A stretch of DNA of 64,000 nt from Nitrospira sp. CR1.3. GTDB taxonomy: Bacteria > Nitrospirota > Nitrospiria > Nitrospirales > Nitrospiraceae. Of this stretch, positions 1 through 9,425 are shown piece by piece. Under the pieces are notes generated by a model. It was not told the origin of the DNA and did no database searches. It saw nothing but the letters and a program-made list of their open reading frames with translations. How positions within the stretch are numbered: position 1 is the first letter of the stretch; each line of letters starts with the position of its first letter. Location: the NCBI GenBank assembly GCA_014055525.1, contig WIAH01000015.1:33960-97959 (forward strand). Direction: 5' to 3'. Made by a program: the position numbers and the translations under genes.

Positions 1-5
1 GTTCC

Positions 6-239
6 TTAGAGAAGATGCTTCCGCTTTTCTTCGAATTCCTCTTTGCTGATCTCCCCACGGGCGTAACGTTTCCTCAGGATCTCCAAGGCCGATTCCGGCT
101 CTCCAGATGCCGATCCCCTTCTTTCCTGCCGCAGCAGCGACTTGATCCACAGGACAAGCGCAACGATCAGCAATGTCCAAAAGACGATCATGAAGACAGA
201 CCCCATCCAGCCCCCAAGCCCCATCATTGGTTCGTGCAT
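6..239 (-). CDS. Small SHOCT-domain membrane protein
   Basis: A 77-residue protein with one hydrophobic membrane segment (about residues 12-32) and a C-terminal SHOCT motif (ALEILRKRYARGEISKEEF). SHOCT is a short alpha-helical module common at the ends of small membrane proteins; its exact role is unknown. An AGGAG-type ribosome site sits just upstream of the ATG. It is the last gene visible in the metal-efflux cluster on this strand and may assist envelope functions there, but that is inference from position only. Confidence 0.85.
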   Translation of the reverse strand: MHEPMMGLGGWMGSVFMIVFWTLLIVALVLWIKSLLRQERRGSASGEPESALEILRKRYARGEISKEEFEEKRKHLL

Positions 240-347
240 GGCTCTCTCCTTCCGCTTCCCGATAGCTCTTCATCGCCGCCTGTCTCCACAAGGTTTCCCC
301 TGGAGCTAGCGCCCGGCTACTTCATCGAGGGACGGCGACGCCCCAGC

Positions 348-758
348 TCACGGTTCACAGCGCTCAAAGATCTCTTCGCAATCTTCATGCGTGGCCGTTG
401 ATTCCGGCGTCATGTGATACTGCACCTGGGTGATCCGATCGTTCTCCACCGTCACGATGGCCGTACAGGCATGCCGCACGCCTTCCGGGCGGCCGCTCTT
501 GCTTCCAGGAAAGGACCGTTCGAGCAATCCTCCCTCCTTGGAGTAGCTCAAGACTCGCAGGCCATCCTGTGATAAGACCGTCCGCGGTGCCCCTGCGCAG
601 GTCAGAACCTCCGCCTCAGATTTGCCGAGGAGCGTTTGCTTAGCTGTGACGTGGCGAGAGGAAGGCGTTTCGACGCAGCCGCTGATCGCGGCGGGAGAGA
701 GAATCGCCAGCATCACGATCAAGAGCCACCAACGATCGTCACGACAAGTGCGCTTCAT
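348..758 (-). CDS. Small lipoprotein of the efflux operon
   Basis: A 136-residue protein with a signal peptide and a lipobox (AISGC at about residues 24-28), so it is predicted to be an acylated envelope protein. The mature part has a SmpA/BamE-like feel (a 'LLGKSEAEVLTCAGAP' stretch followed by beta-rich sequence), but I cannot prove that family. Its start codon overlaps the stop of the RND pump gene by ATGA, so it is translationally coupled to the pump. A role in pump assembly or metal handling is inferred. Confidence 0.75.
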   Translation of the reverse strand: MKRTCRDDRWWLLIVMLAILSPAAISGCVETPSSRHVTAKQTLLGKSEAEVLTCAGAPRTVLSQDGLRVLSYSKEGGLLERSFPGSKSGRPEGVRHACTAIVTVENDRITQVQYHMTPESTATHEDCEEIFERCEP

Positions 759-3700
759 GTTGCCACCTCTCTGTCAGGAGCCGGGGTAAGTACGGCTGCC
801 TCCGAGGCGCGCCGTCGTGCGATTCGTTGTTCAACCCAGCGATAGAGCACGGGAAGCACAACCAAGGTAAGGGCCGTGGATGAGAACAACCCCCCGACCA
901 CAACCGTGGCGAGCGGCCGTTGTACCTCAGAGCCCGGGCCGGTCGCCAGTAGCAGCGGCATGAGCGCCATCATCGCCACGATCGCGGTCATCAGAACCGG
1001 CCGCAACCGGAGGACCATCCCGGTCAGCACCGCCTCGTCCACTGCCATGCCCTGTTCCCTCAGTTGGTTGATGTAGGCGATCTTCACCACTCCGTTGAGC
1101 ACCGCCACCCCGAACAAGGCAATAAAGCCGACAGAGGCCGGAACCGAGAGATACAGCCCGCCGACCCAGAGCGCCAGGAGACCGCCGACCATCGCAAACG
1201 GGATCGCGAGGAGAATGAGCGCCGCCTGCCGCAGGTTGCCGAACGTGACATAGAGCAACAGAAAGATCAGTCCAATGACCAGAGGTACGACCACAGCCAG
1301 GCGTGCCATCGCCTGTTGTTGGTTTTCGAATTGGCCGCCCCAGGTGACATAATAGCCCGGCGGCAGTTGCACCGTGCGCGCGACTTCGGTTTGGGCTTCT
1401 TCCACCGCCCCGACGAGATCGCGTCCGACCACGTTGGCCTCGATCACAATCCGGCGGCTCGCATGCTCGCGGCTGATCTGCGCCGGGCCCTCCACGATTC
1501 GAATGTCAGCCAACTCCCGGAGTGGAATCCGGGTGCCATCCGGTGCCGTGACCCAGAGCGCCGCGATCGTCTCCACATCGGCTCGCCGCTCATCCGGAAA
1601 TCGGACCACGATCGGAAAGCGCCACTGCCCTTCAAAGACCTCTCCCGCAGCGATCCCACCGCCGACGGCTTCAATCACTTCGGTGACCTCGGCCACATTG
1701 ATCCCATGACGGGCGATCTTGGCGCGGTCAATGTCGATCTTGAGATAGTACAGACCAGACACTTGCTCGACCCGGAGATCCGACAGGCCGCGCACCTGCC
1801 GCAGGACGCGGGCGATCTGATCCGCCTTGGTCCGCAACGTGTCGAGGTCATCGCCGAACAGTTTGACGGCCACCTGGGAACGGACGCCCGACACAAGTTC
1901 ATCGACACGCATGGCGATGGGTTGGGATAAGCCAAAGGCGATGCCAGGCACCTGCGCCAGCCGCCGACGAATCTCTTCCTCGATGTCGGCTTTCGACGGC
2001 GCCTGCCAGTCGGACTCCGGTTTGAGCAAGACGTACATGTCGCTGAGTTCCATTCCCATCGGATCCGTCCCGAGTTCGTTGGCGCCGGTGCGCGAGACCA
2101 CCGAGCGCACGTCGGCAATGTCCAACAAGAGCCGTTCGACGTCTCCCGCAATCTTCAGCGATTCGCTGAGACTGATGCTGGGCAGCCGCATCAGATTCAC
2201 AACAATTGTGCCTTCGTCCATGATCGGGACGAATTCCCGACCGACGAACGGCACCAGGGTCACCCCGCCGACGAGGATACTCACAGCGACGAGGACCACG
2301 AGAGGAGTCCTGCGCATGGCGCCTTCCAACATGTGCCGATAGAGCCGTCGGCCCTTCTCCAACAGACGTCCACCCTCCTTCGTCACACGCGGCTTCATGA
2401 GCACCGCCGCCAGCACCGGAACCACTGTCATCGAGAGGATCAAGGAACTGAGGAGGGCGATGACCACGGTCAGGGCCAGCGGAATGAACATCTTGCCCTC
2501 CATGCCGTGGAGCGTCAGGAGGGGAACAAAGGTCAAGGCGATGATCAATTCCCCGAAGAGGCTCGGCCGCCGCACTTCCAGGACCGCGCGCAAGACGACG
2601 GGCAGACGGTCGGCGAGTACGAGGGCCCGGCCCGTGGTCTGCTCGCTCAGATGGCGCTCGACATTCTCGACCTGTACGATGGCGGCATCGACGATCATCC
2701 CCAGCGAGATGGCCAGGCCGCCCAGCGACATCAGATTGGCCGATAGGCCGACCTGTTGCATGATCAAGAAGGTCGCCAGAGTGGCGAGCGGCAAGGTCAG
2801 AGCCACCACGAGCGCGCCGCGGAGATTTCGGAGAAACAGGTACAGGACGAGCATCACGACCGCGGCCCCCTCGAGCAAGGCTCGCTCGACGGTATCCAGG
2901 GCGCGCGCCACTAATTCGATGCGATCGTAAAAGGGCTTGATGGTCACGCCGGCTGGCAAGACCTGGTTGATGAGTGACACCTTGTCTTTCACGCCCGAGA
3001 CAATCGCTCGACTATTGCCGCCGCGCAGCATGACCGCAATGCCTTCGAGCACCTCACCCTTTCCGTCGCGCGTGACGCCCCCCAACCGGATGGCGTTCCC
3101 TTGGCGCACGTGGGCGACGTCCCGGAGATAAATGGGTGTGCCCTTGTGCGCCGCCACGACAATCTGTTCCAGGTCGGCTGCCGAGCGGGCGAGTCCGACG
3201 CCATAGACGACCAGCTTGTCTCCGCCCTGCTCAATGTAACTGCCGCCCGCATTCTGGTTGTTTCCGGCAACGGCCGCATGCACTTGGCGCAGAGTGAGTC
3301 CCAAGCTCGTCAGACGATTGGGATCGACCAGCACTTCATATTGTTTGGCCAAGCCACCTAACGTATCGACGTCCGCCAATCCAGGGACGGCACGCAGCAT
3401 CGGTCGAATCACCCAATCTTGTAGCGTTCTCAACTCCATGAGGCTTTGCGGGCCTTCGACGAGATACATGAAGACTTCGCTCAGGCCCGTACTGACTGGT
3501 CCCAGCACCGGCTCGGCGTTTTGTGGCAGCCGGGATCGCGCCTGGAGCAGCCGTTCCAAGACGAGTTGTCTGGCGAAATAAATATCCATCCGGTCTTCAA
3601 ACACCACGGTAATGACCGAGAGGCCGAACCGCGACACCGACCGAAGTTCCGTTTTGCCAGGCAGATTGGTCAACTCGATTTCGAGGGGAAAGGTCACCAG

Positions 3701-3889
3701 GCGTTCGATTTCTGATGGAGCGAGTGCGGGCGCCCTGGTGATCACTTGGACCTGGACAGGCGTGACGTCGGGAAAGGCATCAATGGGTAGGTGGCGGAAC
3801 GCCGCCACGCCGCTCACGATGAGGCCGAGCACCATCAGCAGCACAATGAGCCGTTGCTCCAAGGCCGCGTGGATCAACCGCTCGATCAT
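755..3889 (-). CDS. czcA: Heavy-metal efflux RND permease (CzcA/CusA family)
   Basis: A 1044-residue inner-membrane proton/metal antiporter, full length for the HME-RND family, with 12 expected membrane spans and two large periplasmic loops. The TM4 signature 'SLGMIVDAAIVQVEN' keeps the Asp and Glu seven residues apart, as in all HME pumps. The extra upstream Asp of the CzcA/CnrA divalent-cation type is missing, and the segment is closer to CusA, so monovalent Cu/Ag or another metal is possible. The gene is translationally coupled (ATGA) to the adaptor gene upstream and the lipoprotein downstream. Substrate cannot be settled from sequence alone. Confidence 0.93.
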   Translation of the reverse strand: MIERLIHAALEQRLIVLLMVLGLIVSGVAAFRHLPIDAFPDVTPVQVQVITRAPALAPSEIERLVTFPLEIELTNLPGKTELRSVSRFGLSVITVVFEDRMDIYFARQLVLERLLQARSRLPQNAEPVLGPVSTGLSEVFMYLVEGPQSLMELRTLQDWVIRPMLRAVPGLADVDTLGGLAKQYEVLVDPNRLTSLGLTLRQVHAAVAGNNQNAGGSYIEQGGDKLVVYGVGLARSAADLEQIVVAAHKGTPIYLRDVAHVRQGNAIRLGGVTRDGKGEVLEGIAVMLRGGNSRAIVSGVKDKVSLINQVLPAGVTIKPFYDRIELVARALDTVERALLEGAAVVMLVLYLFLRNLRGALVVALTLPLATLATFLIMQQVGLSANLMSLGGLAISLGMIVDAAIVQVENVERHLSEQTTGRALVLADRLPVVLRAVLEVRRPSLFGELIIALTFVPLLTLHGMEGKMFIPLALTVVIALLSSLILSMTVVPVLAAVLMKPRVTKEGGRLLEKGRRLYRHMLEGAMRRTPLVVLVAVSILVGGVTLVPFVGREFVPIMDEGTIVVNLMRLPSISLSESLKIAGDVERLLLDIADVRSVVSRTGANELGTDPMGMELSDMYVLLKPESDWQAPSKADIEEEIRRRLAQVPGIAFGLSQPIAMRVDELVSGVRSQVAVKLFGDDLDTLRTKADQIARVLRQVRGLSDLRVEQVSGLYYLKIDIDRAKIARHGINVAEVTEVIEAVGGGIAAGEVFEGQWRFPIVVRFPDERRADVETIAALWVTAPDGTRIPLRELADIRIVEGPAQISREHASRRIVIEANVVGRDLVGAVEEAQTEVARTVQLPPGYYVTWGGQFENQQQAMARLAVVVPLVIGLIFLLLYVTFGNLRQAALILLAIPFAMVGGLLALWVGGLYLSVPASVGFIALFGVAVLNGVVKIAYINQLREQGMAVDEAVLTGMVLRLRPVLMTAIVAMMALMPLLLATGPGSEVQRPLATVVVGGLFSSTALTLVVLPVLYRWVEQRIARRRASEAAVLTPAPDREVAT

Positions 3890-5106
3890 AGCGGGCCTCC
3901 CGTCGGCATCTGTTCGCGGAGTAACTCCGACTTGAGGGCGTAACTGCCCTGGGTCACGACTTCGTCTTCGGCCGTGAGCCCCGCGATCACTTGAAGGTAG
4001 TCGCCCGAGGCCGGAGCCACGGTCACCTCACGGGATTCGAACCGCCGGGGTCCTCGCACGAGGAAGGCCACGGTACGGCTTCCGACTTGCTGCACTGCTG
4101 TGCGCGGCACGCTCAAGACAGACTGCTCGTCCGTCATCAACGTGACCTCAGCGAACATCTCCGGGCGCAACCGGCCGTCCGGGTTGGCGACCTCCGCACG
4201 AGCCGTCACCGTGCGCGTCGTGGGATCGATCACCGCGCCCACGTAGGTAATGGCGCCTCGAAACACCTGGTCCGGATAGGCCGACACCTGGACTTCGATC
4301 GTCAGCCCAGTCTTCAGCCGGCCAGCCTGTTGCTCCGGGAAATCGGCACGCACCCAGACAATCGAGAGGTCCGCGACCGTAAACAGGGTTTTATTGGGAT
4401 CAATGACCTCGCCAACTGTGGCATTTCGCTCGATCACTTCACCGGCAAAGGGCGCACGGAGCGAGACTTGTGCGACTTCCGCATGCGGCAAGGTCTTGGC
4501 GCCCAACCGCTCAATCTCCTTTTCCGTCATGCCGAGTAAATGCAGTTTTTCCTCGGCTTCATGCAGATCAGCTCGAGCATTCTCATAGTCCGCCTCGCGC
4601 CGTTGATACTCCCCCGCGCCGATCGCGCCGCGATCGATCAAGGCTTTGGCCCGCGCGAGCGCCTGTTCCGTGACGCCCAGCGTCGTCCTCGCTTTGCGAT
4701 ATTCCAACTGGGCTTCACCAAAGGCGGGGCTATCAAGGAGGAGCAGCCGATCGCCGGCCTTCACTCGGTCGCCCAGGTTGGCATACACGGCCACGATACG
4801 GCCGGGGACTCGAGCACTGAGGTGCGCTAAGCGATTCTCATTCGCCAGAATTTTTCCCGCCTGGGCCTTGAGTGCCATCCGAATCGGACGGAGAGCGACT
4901 CGCTCTGTCTGAAGCTGGGCAAGGGTTGGACTGCCTTCGGGCAATTCGATGACACCGGATTCTTGCAAAGTCTTGGTTGGCTGAGATGGCGTCTTCGGCG
5001 CGTCTTCTTGCTTCGCCTGACACGCCGTCTGCGCGATGGCGACCAACACAACGATGGCGATTCGGAGGGAAACCGGTGAAGAACGCAGCATCATGCCACC
5101 GTTCAT
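3886..5106 (-). CDS. czcB: RND periplasmic adaptor (CzcB family)
   Basis: A 406-residue membrane fusion protein that links the pump to the outer-membrane channel. It has an N-terminal signal with a lipobox-like 'AQTAC' (near residue 29), a lipoyl/barrel-sandwich hybrid around residues 70-110 and 190-230, an alpha-helical hairpin rich in Ala, Glu and Arg between them (about 125-185), and a beta-barrel with 'VGAVIDPTTRTVTARAEV'. The ATG is preceded by GGGAGG and overlaps the stop of the upstream channel gene. No CzcB-type His-rich N-terminal extension is present. Confidence 0.92.
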   Translation of the reverse strand: MNGGMMLRSSPVSLRIAIVVLVAIAQTACQAKQEDAPKTPSQPTKTLQESGVIELPEGSPTLAQLQTERVALRPIRMALKAQAGKILANENRLAHLSARVPGRIVAVYANLGDRVKAGDRLLLLDSPAFGEAQLEYRKARTTLGVTEQALARAKALIDRGAIGAGEYQRREADYENARADLHEAEEKLHLLGMTEKEIERLGAKTLPHAEVAQVSLRAPFAGEVIERNATVGEVIDPNKTLFTVADLSIVWVRADFPEQQAGRLKTGLTIEVQVSAYPDQVFRGAITYVGAVIDPTTRTVTARAEVANPDGRLRPEMFAEVTLMTDEQSVLSVPRTAVQQVGSRTVAFLVRGPRRFESREVTVAPASGDYLQVIAGLTAEDEVVTQGSYALKSELLREQMPTGGPL

Positions 5107-6356
5107 GGCAACCCTCCCACGGCCCGCTCTAACCGGGCCAGCGCGATGGAATGGTCGGCGAGAGCTTGCGCATATTCGAGGAGCGTCTGGCGGTAGACCC
5201 GCTGGGCATCGATGACTTCCAGCAAACTCGCCACGCCGTGACGAAAACTGAACTGGGCGATGTCGTACGCTTCTTTGGCTTGATAGAGGAGTCCGTGCTC
5301 GAAGACCTGCATCTGTTCTTGCGCAGTTCGGACCTCCTGAAAATGCTGCGTGACGGTCTGCTCCAGTTCCTGTCGCATCCGGTCCCGCTCAGCCTGCGCC
5401 CGCCGATGCGCGCCCATCGCCGCCCCGATTTCTCCCTGTCGGCGATACCACAACGGGAGCGGCACACTCAGCCCCGCCGTGATGGATTCATCGCCGGCTT
5501 CCCGATGATATTGCCCGATCACCGCCACGTTCGGGATGCGCGAGGCGCGTTCCTGTTCGATCGTGAATTCGGCTTGTTCGACCGCTTTCTGTTGTCGCCG
5601 GATGGCGGGATGTCGGTCGAAAGCCTGCTCGATCAGGACAGGGAGTTTCAAGCCCGGATGCACCGGTTCAAACTCTCCCTGGATCACAAAGGAGTCGCCG
5701 AGGGCCTTGCCGGTGACCGTATTGAGCTTGGTCCGGGCGACCAGCAGGGCATTCTCCGCCCGCGACAATTCCTTCCGTGTTTTTTGGAGTTCGACGGTCG
5801 CCTTGACCAATTCGAATTTAGGCGCCTCCTTTGTGCTGACTCGCGCCGTCACCAATTGCACGAGTTCTTCGACCGTTGTGAGGTTTTCCCTCGCGAGCTG
5901 TGCATCTTGTTGTGCCAGGAGCAACTGGAAAAACGCCCCCTTCACCTCGGCGATGACCATTACCTTGGTGTCCTCCATGCCGGCAAGGGCGCCGGCCACT
6001 CCCGCGTCGGCCGCCCGTTGTCGGGCTGCACGTTTGCCCAGCCACTCCAGCGGCTGCTCGACGGTGATCGTGCGTTCTGTGATGCTCACGCCTGTACTCG
6101 GATCCCGGATCGCCCCACGACCGGCCGTTCCGCTGACAGAAGGATTAAGATACGCACCCGCAGCGATCTGTTGCCCGCGACTCTGTTCAATCGAGGCTTT
6201 CGCACCGGTGATGGTTGGGCTGCGCTCAAGTGTCAGTTCGATAATGGTGTTGAGGCTATAGGGTGTTGGACTCGGTTCAGCCGCACGGGTCTCCTCGCGC
6301 ACAAGGGGAATGCCGATCAGCATGAGCCAGAGCACCATGATGAGTCGAAAGACCAT
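5103..6356 (-). CDS. czcC: Outer-membrane efflux channel (CzcC/TolC family)
   Basis: A TolC-type outer membrane factor of about 417 residues. It has a signal peptide (about residues 1-25) followed by two repeats of long amphipathic helices ('QRAADAGVAGAL', 'AQAERDRMRQEL') typical of the periplasmic tunnel. I place the start at the internal ATG at 6356 because it has an AAGGAGGAG ribosome site 4-5 bases upstream and begins directly with the signal peptide; a longer reading to 6431 lacks such a site. It is the first gene of the coupled CBA efflux operon. Confidence 0.9.
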   Translation of the reverse strand: MVFRLIMVLWLMLIGIPLVREETRAAEPSPTPYSLNTIIELTLERSPTITGAKASIEQSRGQQIAAGAYLNPSVSGTAGRGAIRDPSTGVSITERTITVEQPLEWLGKRAARQRAADAGVAGALAGMEDTKVMVIAEVKGAFFQLLLAQQDAQLARENLTTVEELVQLVTARVSTKEAPKFELVKATVELQKTRKELSRAENALLVARTKLNTVTGKALGDSFVIQGEFEPVHPGLKLPVLIEQAFDRHPAIRRQQKAVEQAEFTIEQERASRIPNVAVIGQYHREAGDESITAGLSVPLPLWYRRQGEIGAAMGAHRRAQAERDRMRQELEQTVTQHFQEVRTAQEQMQVFEHGLLYQAKEAYDIAQFSFRHGVASLLEVIDAQRVYRQTLLEYAQALADHSIALARLERAVGGLP

Positions 6357-6504
6357 GAGACTCCTCCTTCTTTTCCTCAGCGGGAACGCGCGTGAGAACC
6401 AGATGCGCTCGCGCGCCACGAGGCTGCCCAAGACCGGTTGAGGCCGCGAGTAACCTGTAACGGTCTTCCCGCTTTACGTGATCACACCGTGACGAGAACA
6501 GGTG

Positions 6505-6981
6505 TCAGGAGAGAGGAGCCGGAGGAGCCCGAAGAGGAAGAGCGGTCGCGAGAAACAGAATGGTCCGCGCTACGGCTTTAGGGGAGGCGCTCTCGGAGAT
6601 GACGATGGAAGCCGGCGAGGGAACGTCTTCACTGAGACTGAATAGGCTGAGGAGAATCTTCGCAATGGTTGAAGCCGCCGAAGAGGCCCCGAGGGCATAT
6701 TGGATTTCCGGATGGGTCAACGTGTGCCCATAATGGCCAATGGATTGGACATGCTGGTGTGTCCCGCTCGGGCAGGTGTCAACGTGTTGAGCGGGATACT
6801 CGCATTCCAGCGGGGCCGAGAAGACCGTGTGCGTGACAGCGTGGTGCACATGGCCAGGATCTCCGTGGTTGTGCTCCACCTCCGGGTGGACATGAACCCA
6901 CGGCACCATAAGCATCCACAGGGACACCCATGCAAGAAGCGTCAGACGAGACCACGCCCTCTTGTCATGCATCCATCGCAT
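6505..6981 (-). CDS. Histidine-rich envelope protein near efflux operon
   Basis: A protein of about 158 residues with an N-terminal hydrophobic segment followed by a His- and Cys-containing mature region ('HPEVEHNHGDPGHVHH', then 'HTLTHPEIQ'), a composition suited to metal binding in the periplasm. It lies immediately upstream of czcC on the same strand and may be co-transcribed. I do not recognise a named family; CopL-like or small metal-sensor/chaperone proteins are alternatives. The exact start (ATG at 6981, or GTG at 6999) is uncertain. Confidence 0.6.
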   Translation of the reverse strand: MRWMHDKRAWSRLTLLAWVSLWMLMVPWVHVHPEVEHNHGDPGHVHHAVTHTVFSAPLECEYPAQHVDTCPSGTHQHVQSIGHYGHTLTHPEIQYALGASSAASTIAKILLSLFSLSEDVPSPASIVISESASPKAVARTILFLATALPLRAPPAPLS

Positions 6982-7046
6982 TGTTGTCAAGCCTAGCACA
7001 GTCTTCCCATCCCATCAAATAACACAATCCTTATCAACTCCCTCCC

Positions 7047-7250
7047 TTACTCATTGCCATCTCCCATAGGACAGGGCTTTCCCCCTTTCCATCGCCAGTA
7101 GTAGCAGGAGGCCGAGGCCCAACGCCAGATACCAATGGGCCAATTCACTTGCATATGACCGAGACGGAAGCTGTGCGCCACCACACTGACCGAGCTCAAC
7201 GCCATCGCGACGCTCGCGACAATCCCGCTGATCGTTTGGAGATAAGAGAC
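7047..7250 (-). pseudogene. C-terminal remnant of a metal P-type ATPase
   Basis: Read on the minus strand from about 7250, an open stretch encodes 'SGIVASVAMALSSVSVVAHS', the hallmark final membrane helix of CopA/ZntA-type heavy-metal P1B ATPases, and then runs through unrelated sequence to a TAA at 7047-7049. Nothing of the rest of the ATPase is present: upstream (to the right) the DNA is occupied by the radC-like gene on the other strand. This is a truncated relic and marks a recombination boundary between the metal operon and the defence island. Confidence 0.7.
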
Positions 7251-7694
7251 ATGCCCTCGTACACAGCTCCTCGGTACCGCATCATGCTGGTGAAAGAATC
7301 AGGTACTCATGCCGCCGACGTCCGGATCAGCGACTCAAACAAAGCGCACCGGTTTCTCGCTCCGCTTTTCGATGGGCTCGATCGCGAGCATTTCATGGTT
7401 GCTGGCCTGGACGCGAAACATGCTGTCATTGGCATCAACACCGTGAGCATCGGATCCATCACCCTGAGCATCGTCCACCCCCGCGAAGTCTTCAAGCCAC
7501 TGATCCTTATGAACGCCAGCGCCGTCATCCTGGCGCACAACCATCCGAGCGGCGATCCGACTCCCAGCCAAGAAGATCGCGTCCTGACTCGGCGCCTCAA
7601 AGATGGTGGCGAACTGCTCGGGATCGCCGTGCTTGATCATCTGGTCTTAGGTGAGAGCCGCTACTACAGCTTTGCCGATCACGGGGGGCTATAA
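7251..7694 (+). CDS. radC: RadC-like JAB/MPN-domain protein
   Basis: A RadC-family protein of about 147 residues containing the JAMM metal motif 'HNHPSGDPTPSQED' in the last half. It corresponds to the JAB domain only, lacking the helix-hairpin-helix N-terminus of chromosomal RadC, which is typical of copies on mobile elements. I choose the ATG at 7251, where GGAGA precedes it and the conserved protein begins. It abuts the truncated P-type ATPase gene and runs convergently into the ubiquitin-like operon. The function of mobile RadC copies is not established; anti-restriction or DNA-processing roles have been proposed. Confidence 0.88.
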   Translation: MPSYTAPRYRIMLVKESGTHAADVRISDSNKAHRFLAPLFDGLDREHFMVAGLDAKHAVIGINTVSIGSITLSIVHPREVFKPLILMNASAVILAHNHPSGDPTPSQEDRVLTRRLKDGGELLGIAVLDHLVLGESRYYSFADHGGL

Positions 7695-7753
7695 CTTCAA
7701 GGATGCCAGGAGTTTGTTCGGCGCACACAGCGCGCGTGTCTTGACAACACACG

Positions 7754-7769
7754 TCTAGACGCATCTAGA
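7754..7769. repeat. TCTAGA inverted repeat between convergent genes
   Basis: TCTAGA-CGCA-TCTAGA forms a perfect 6-bp stem with a 4-base loop in the 100-bp gap between the convergent radC-like and DUF2188 genes. It has no clear T-run on either side, so it is at best a weak bidirectional terminator. Confidence 0.35.
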
Positions 7770-7795
7770 TCGATTAAAGCCAGGGGTAATTGCTC

Positions 7796-8032
7796 TTAAT
7801 GCTTTCTATCCTTTGGTGGATTGGGGTCGTTTCCATAGCTATCCTTGTCGCGTATCCTATTCTGCCTGTCGTGAATGACCAACTCGGATCGGTTCTTCTC
7901 AGCCAGAGGCCGGCCTGATTCAATTGCGTCGCGCTGCGTGTCATGAAGGCTGGAGGCTCTGGAATTTCCCTCAGTGATGACCGCCCATTTGTCCTCATCC
8001 TTGCGACGCGTGATGTGAACGTTCTTTCCCAT
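7796..8032 (-). CDS. DUF2188 family protein
   Basis: A 78-residue protein matching the DUF2188 layout: an N-terminal 'GKNVHITRR' strand, the central 'EGNSRASSLHDTQRDAI' motif, then 'SELVIHDRQNRIRDKDSYG' and a Pro-rich end. The family is small and widespread, without an established function. The ATG at 8032 has a perfect AAGGAGG five bases upstream; the gene's first bases overlap the end of the JAB-E1 gene, so it is the last cistron of the ubiquitin-like operon. Confidence 0.88.
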   Translation of the reverse strand: MGKNVHITRRKDEDKWAVITEGNSRASSLHDTQRDAIESGRPLAEKNRSELVIHDRQNRIRDKDSYGNDPNPPKDRKH

Positions 8033-9425
8033 CTGTTCCTCCTTCATTGAGTTGAGATGTTTCACTAAGCCACAGCGCATCACCAGCGGAAAGTTCGTTC
8101 TGGCAGAAAGTACAAAGGGGATTCTTCAGGACCTTCCATCCTTCAAGCGTCCCATCGAACCCGTTATACTTCTTGAATAGCGGCCGATCATCATTCAGCG
8201 AGAATCCTGTAACCAGTTGCAGGACCTCACTGGCAGCCTGTCCCGCGAGTAAAGCGTTGAAACTGACCACCTGCGCCTGCGCAGCACCTTTGTCGAAATA
8301 GCTCCGAGAACGCCTACCTGTTTCCGCATCCAACTTTTCTTGAGACAGGAAATCCGCACACCACATGCAAAAACCCCCGGGTATGAGCGTTTGGACATTA
8401 CCCCCGATCGCACGAACACGCGGCTCCTGCTTGTCCTCCGGAACAGGCTCCAGCTGAATCCGAGCACCGATATCAATATAGGGGATCAGGTAGCGCCAGG
8501 AGATGGCCTGGAGATCTGAGCGAGCATGCAATGAGTCAACACACCCCACGATAATGTCGGCTCTCTTAGCAGCGTCGAGCGCGTTCTGCTCTGGAATGGC
8601 ATATGGTACCTCGGTGAAGCGAACTGACCGGTTAATGAGCCACGCGAGCCTTGCCATGACCTTGGTTTTCTTTCGCTTGAGGAAGACATCGATCCACCAA
8701 AGGCCTGCCATCCGGCCACGATTGGTTTGATCGGCGACATCGGGATCAATGCCGATGATCTCTCCCACTCCCATGCGGGCCAGGAGCTTTACCACAAGGC
8801 TTCCGCCTCCCCCCAATCCGACAACCGCGACCTTGGTTCGTTGCAGCAGAACTTGACCTGGCCCACGAATCGCCAGAATTTGTCGGTCATGGATCCGTGA
8901 GGTGGTTGGTTTGGAGGAACTGCGATAGTCCCCTACCCAATCGATCGTGTGCGGTCCGAGCCACCGCACTCGCAGTGCATGCATGAGCGGTTCTTCCTCC
9001 GGAAGAGCCAGAAGACAGGCGGCATGGTCTCTACCAATGACAACAGAAGCGTGAGGACGTCCAGGCATTACGACCTGGAACCGTGGCAACAGAGCGCGGG
9101 CGCTCTGCTCATCATCAGGAGAAAGAGACACCTTTCCACGATGGTCATGCGCGTGGAAGAGAAGAACGCCTAGACGTTCTCGAAGGGCTACATTGAGCAC
9201 CTCGATCGTAAAACTACCCTTCCATTTTGCACCGTGACCGGTGCTAGGGAGATACGCGTCAGGCGGGGGAATGATGAGTTTGCGAAGCAGGAGGAGATGT
9301 TTGTCCGGAATCCGCGTGTGGCTCACGAGACCGAACACAATCGGTTCGTATCTTCCGGGAACTACAATAGCATTCTTCAACGTCTGGCCGATTCCCCACG
9401 GAATCCGAAGCTCAACCTCATTCAT
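7995..9425 (-). CDS. JAB-ThiF/E1 fusion, ubiquitin-like activating enzyme
   Basis: A protein of about 476 residues with two enzymes in one chain. Residues 1-160 form a JAB/MPN-like domain with 'HAH' at 91-93 and a downstream Ser/Asp (S100, D104), the JAMM metal pattern, so it may be a processing or deconjugating peptidase. Residues 195-430 are a ThiF/E1 adenylation domain: nucleotide loop 'VVGLGGGGS' (201-209), Asp228, Arg at 236-238, and two CxxC pairs (CMWC 353-356, CTFC 438-441) that would hold zinc. E1 enzymes adenylate and thiolate a ubiquitin-like C-terminus. The ATG overlaps the E2-like stop (ATGAATGA), showing tight coupling. Confidence 0.88.
   Translation of the reverse strand: MNEVELRIPWGIGQTLKNAIVVPGRYEPIVFGLVSHTRIPDKHLLLLRKLIIPPPDAYLPSTGHGAKWKGSFTIEVLNVALRERLGVLLFHAHDHRGKVSLSPDDEQSARALLPRFQVVMPGRPHASVVIGRDHAACLLALPEEEPLMHALRVRWLGPHTIDWVGDYRSSSKPTTSRIHDRQILAIRGPGQVLLQRTKVAVVGLGGGGSLVVKLLARMGVGEIIGIDPDVADQTNRGRMAGLWWIDVFLKRKKTKVMARLAWLINRSVRFTEVPYAIPEQNALDAAKRADIIVGCVDSLHARSDLQAISWRYLIPYIDIGARIQLEPVPEDKQEPRVRAIGGNVQTLIPGGFCMWCADFLSQEKLDAETGRRSRSYFDKGAAQAQVVSFNALLAGQAASEVLQLVTGFSLNDDRPLFKKYNGFDGTLEGWKVLKNPLCTFCQNELSAGDALWLSETSQLNEGGTDGKERSHHASQG

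Noticed and set aside
5151..6395. Long plus-strand open frame antisense to the efflux channel gene
   Set aside because: It mirrors the codons of czcC, has no ribosome site and no recognisable domain; the minus-strand gene explains it.
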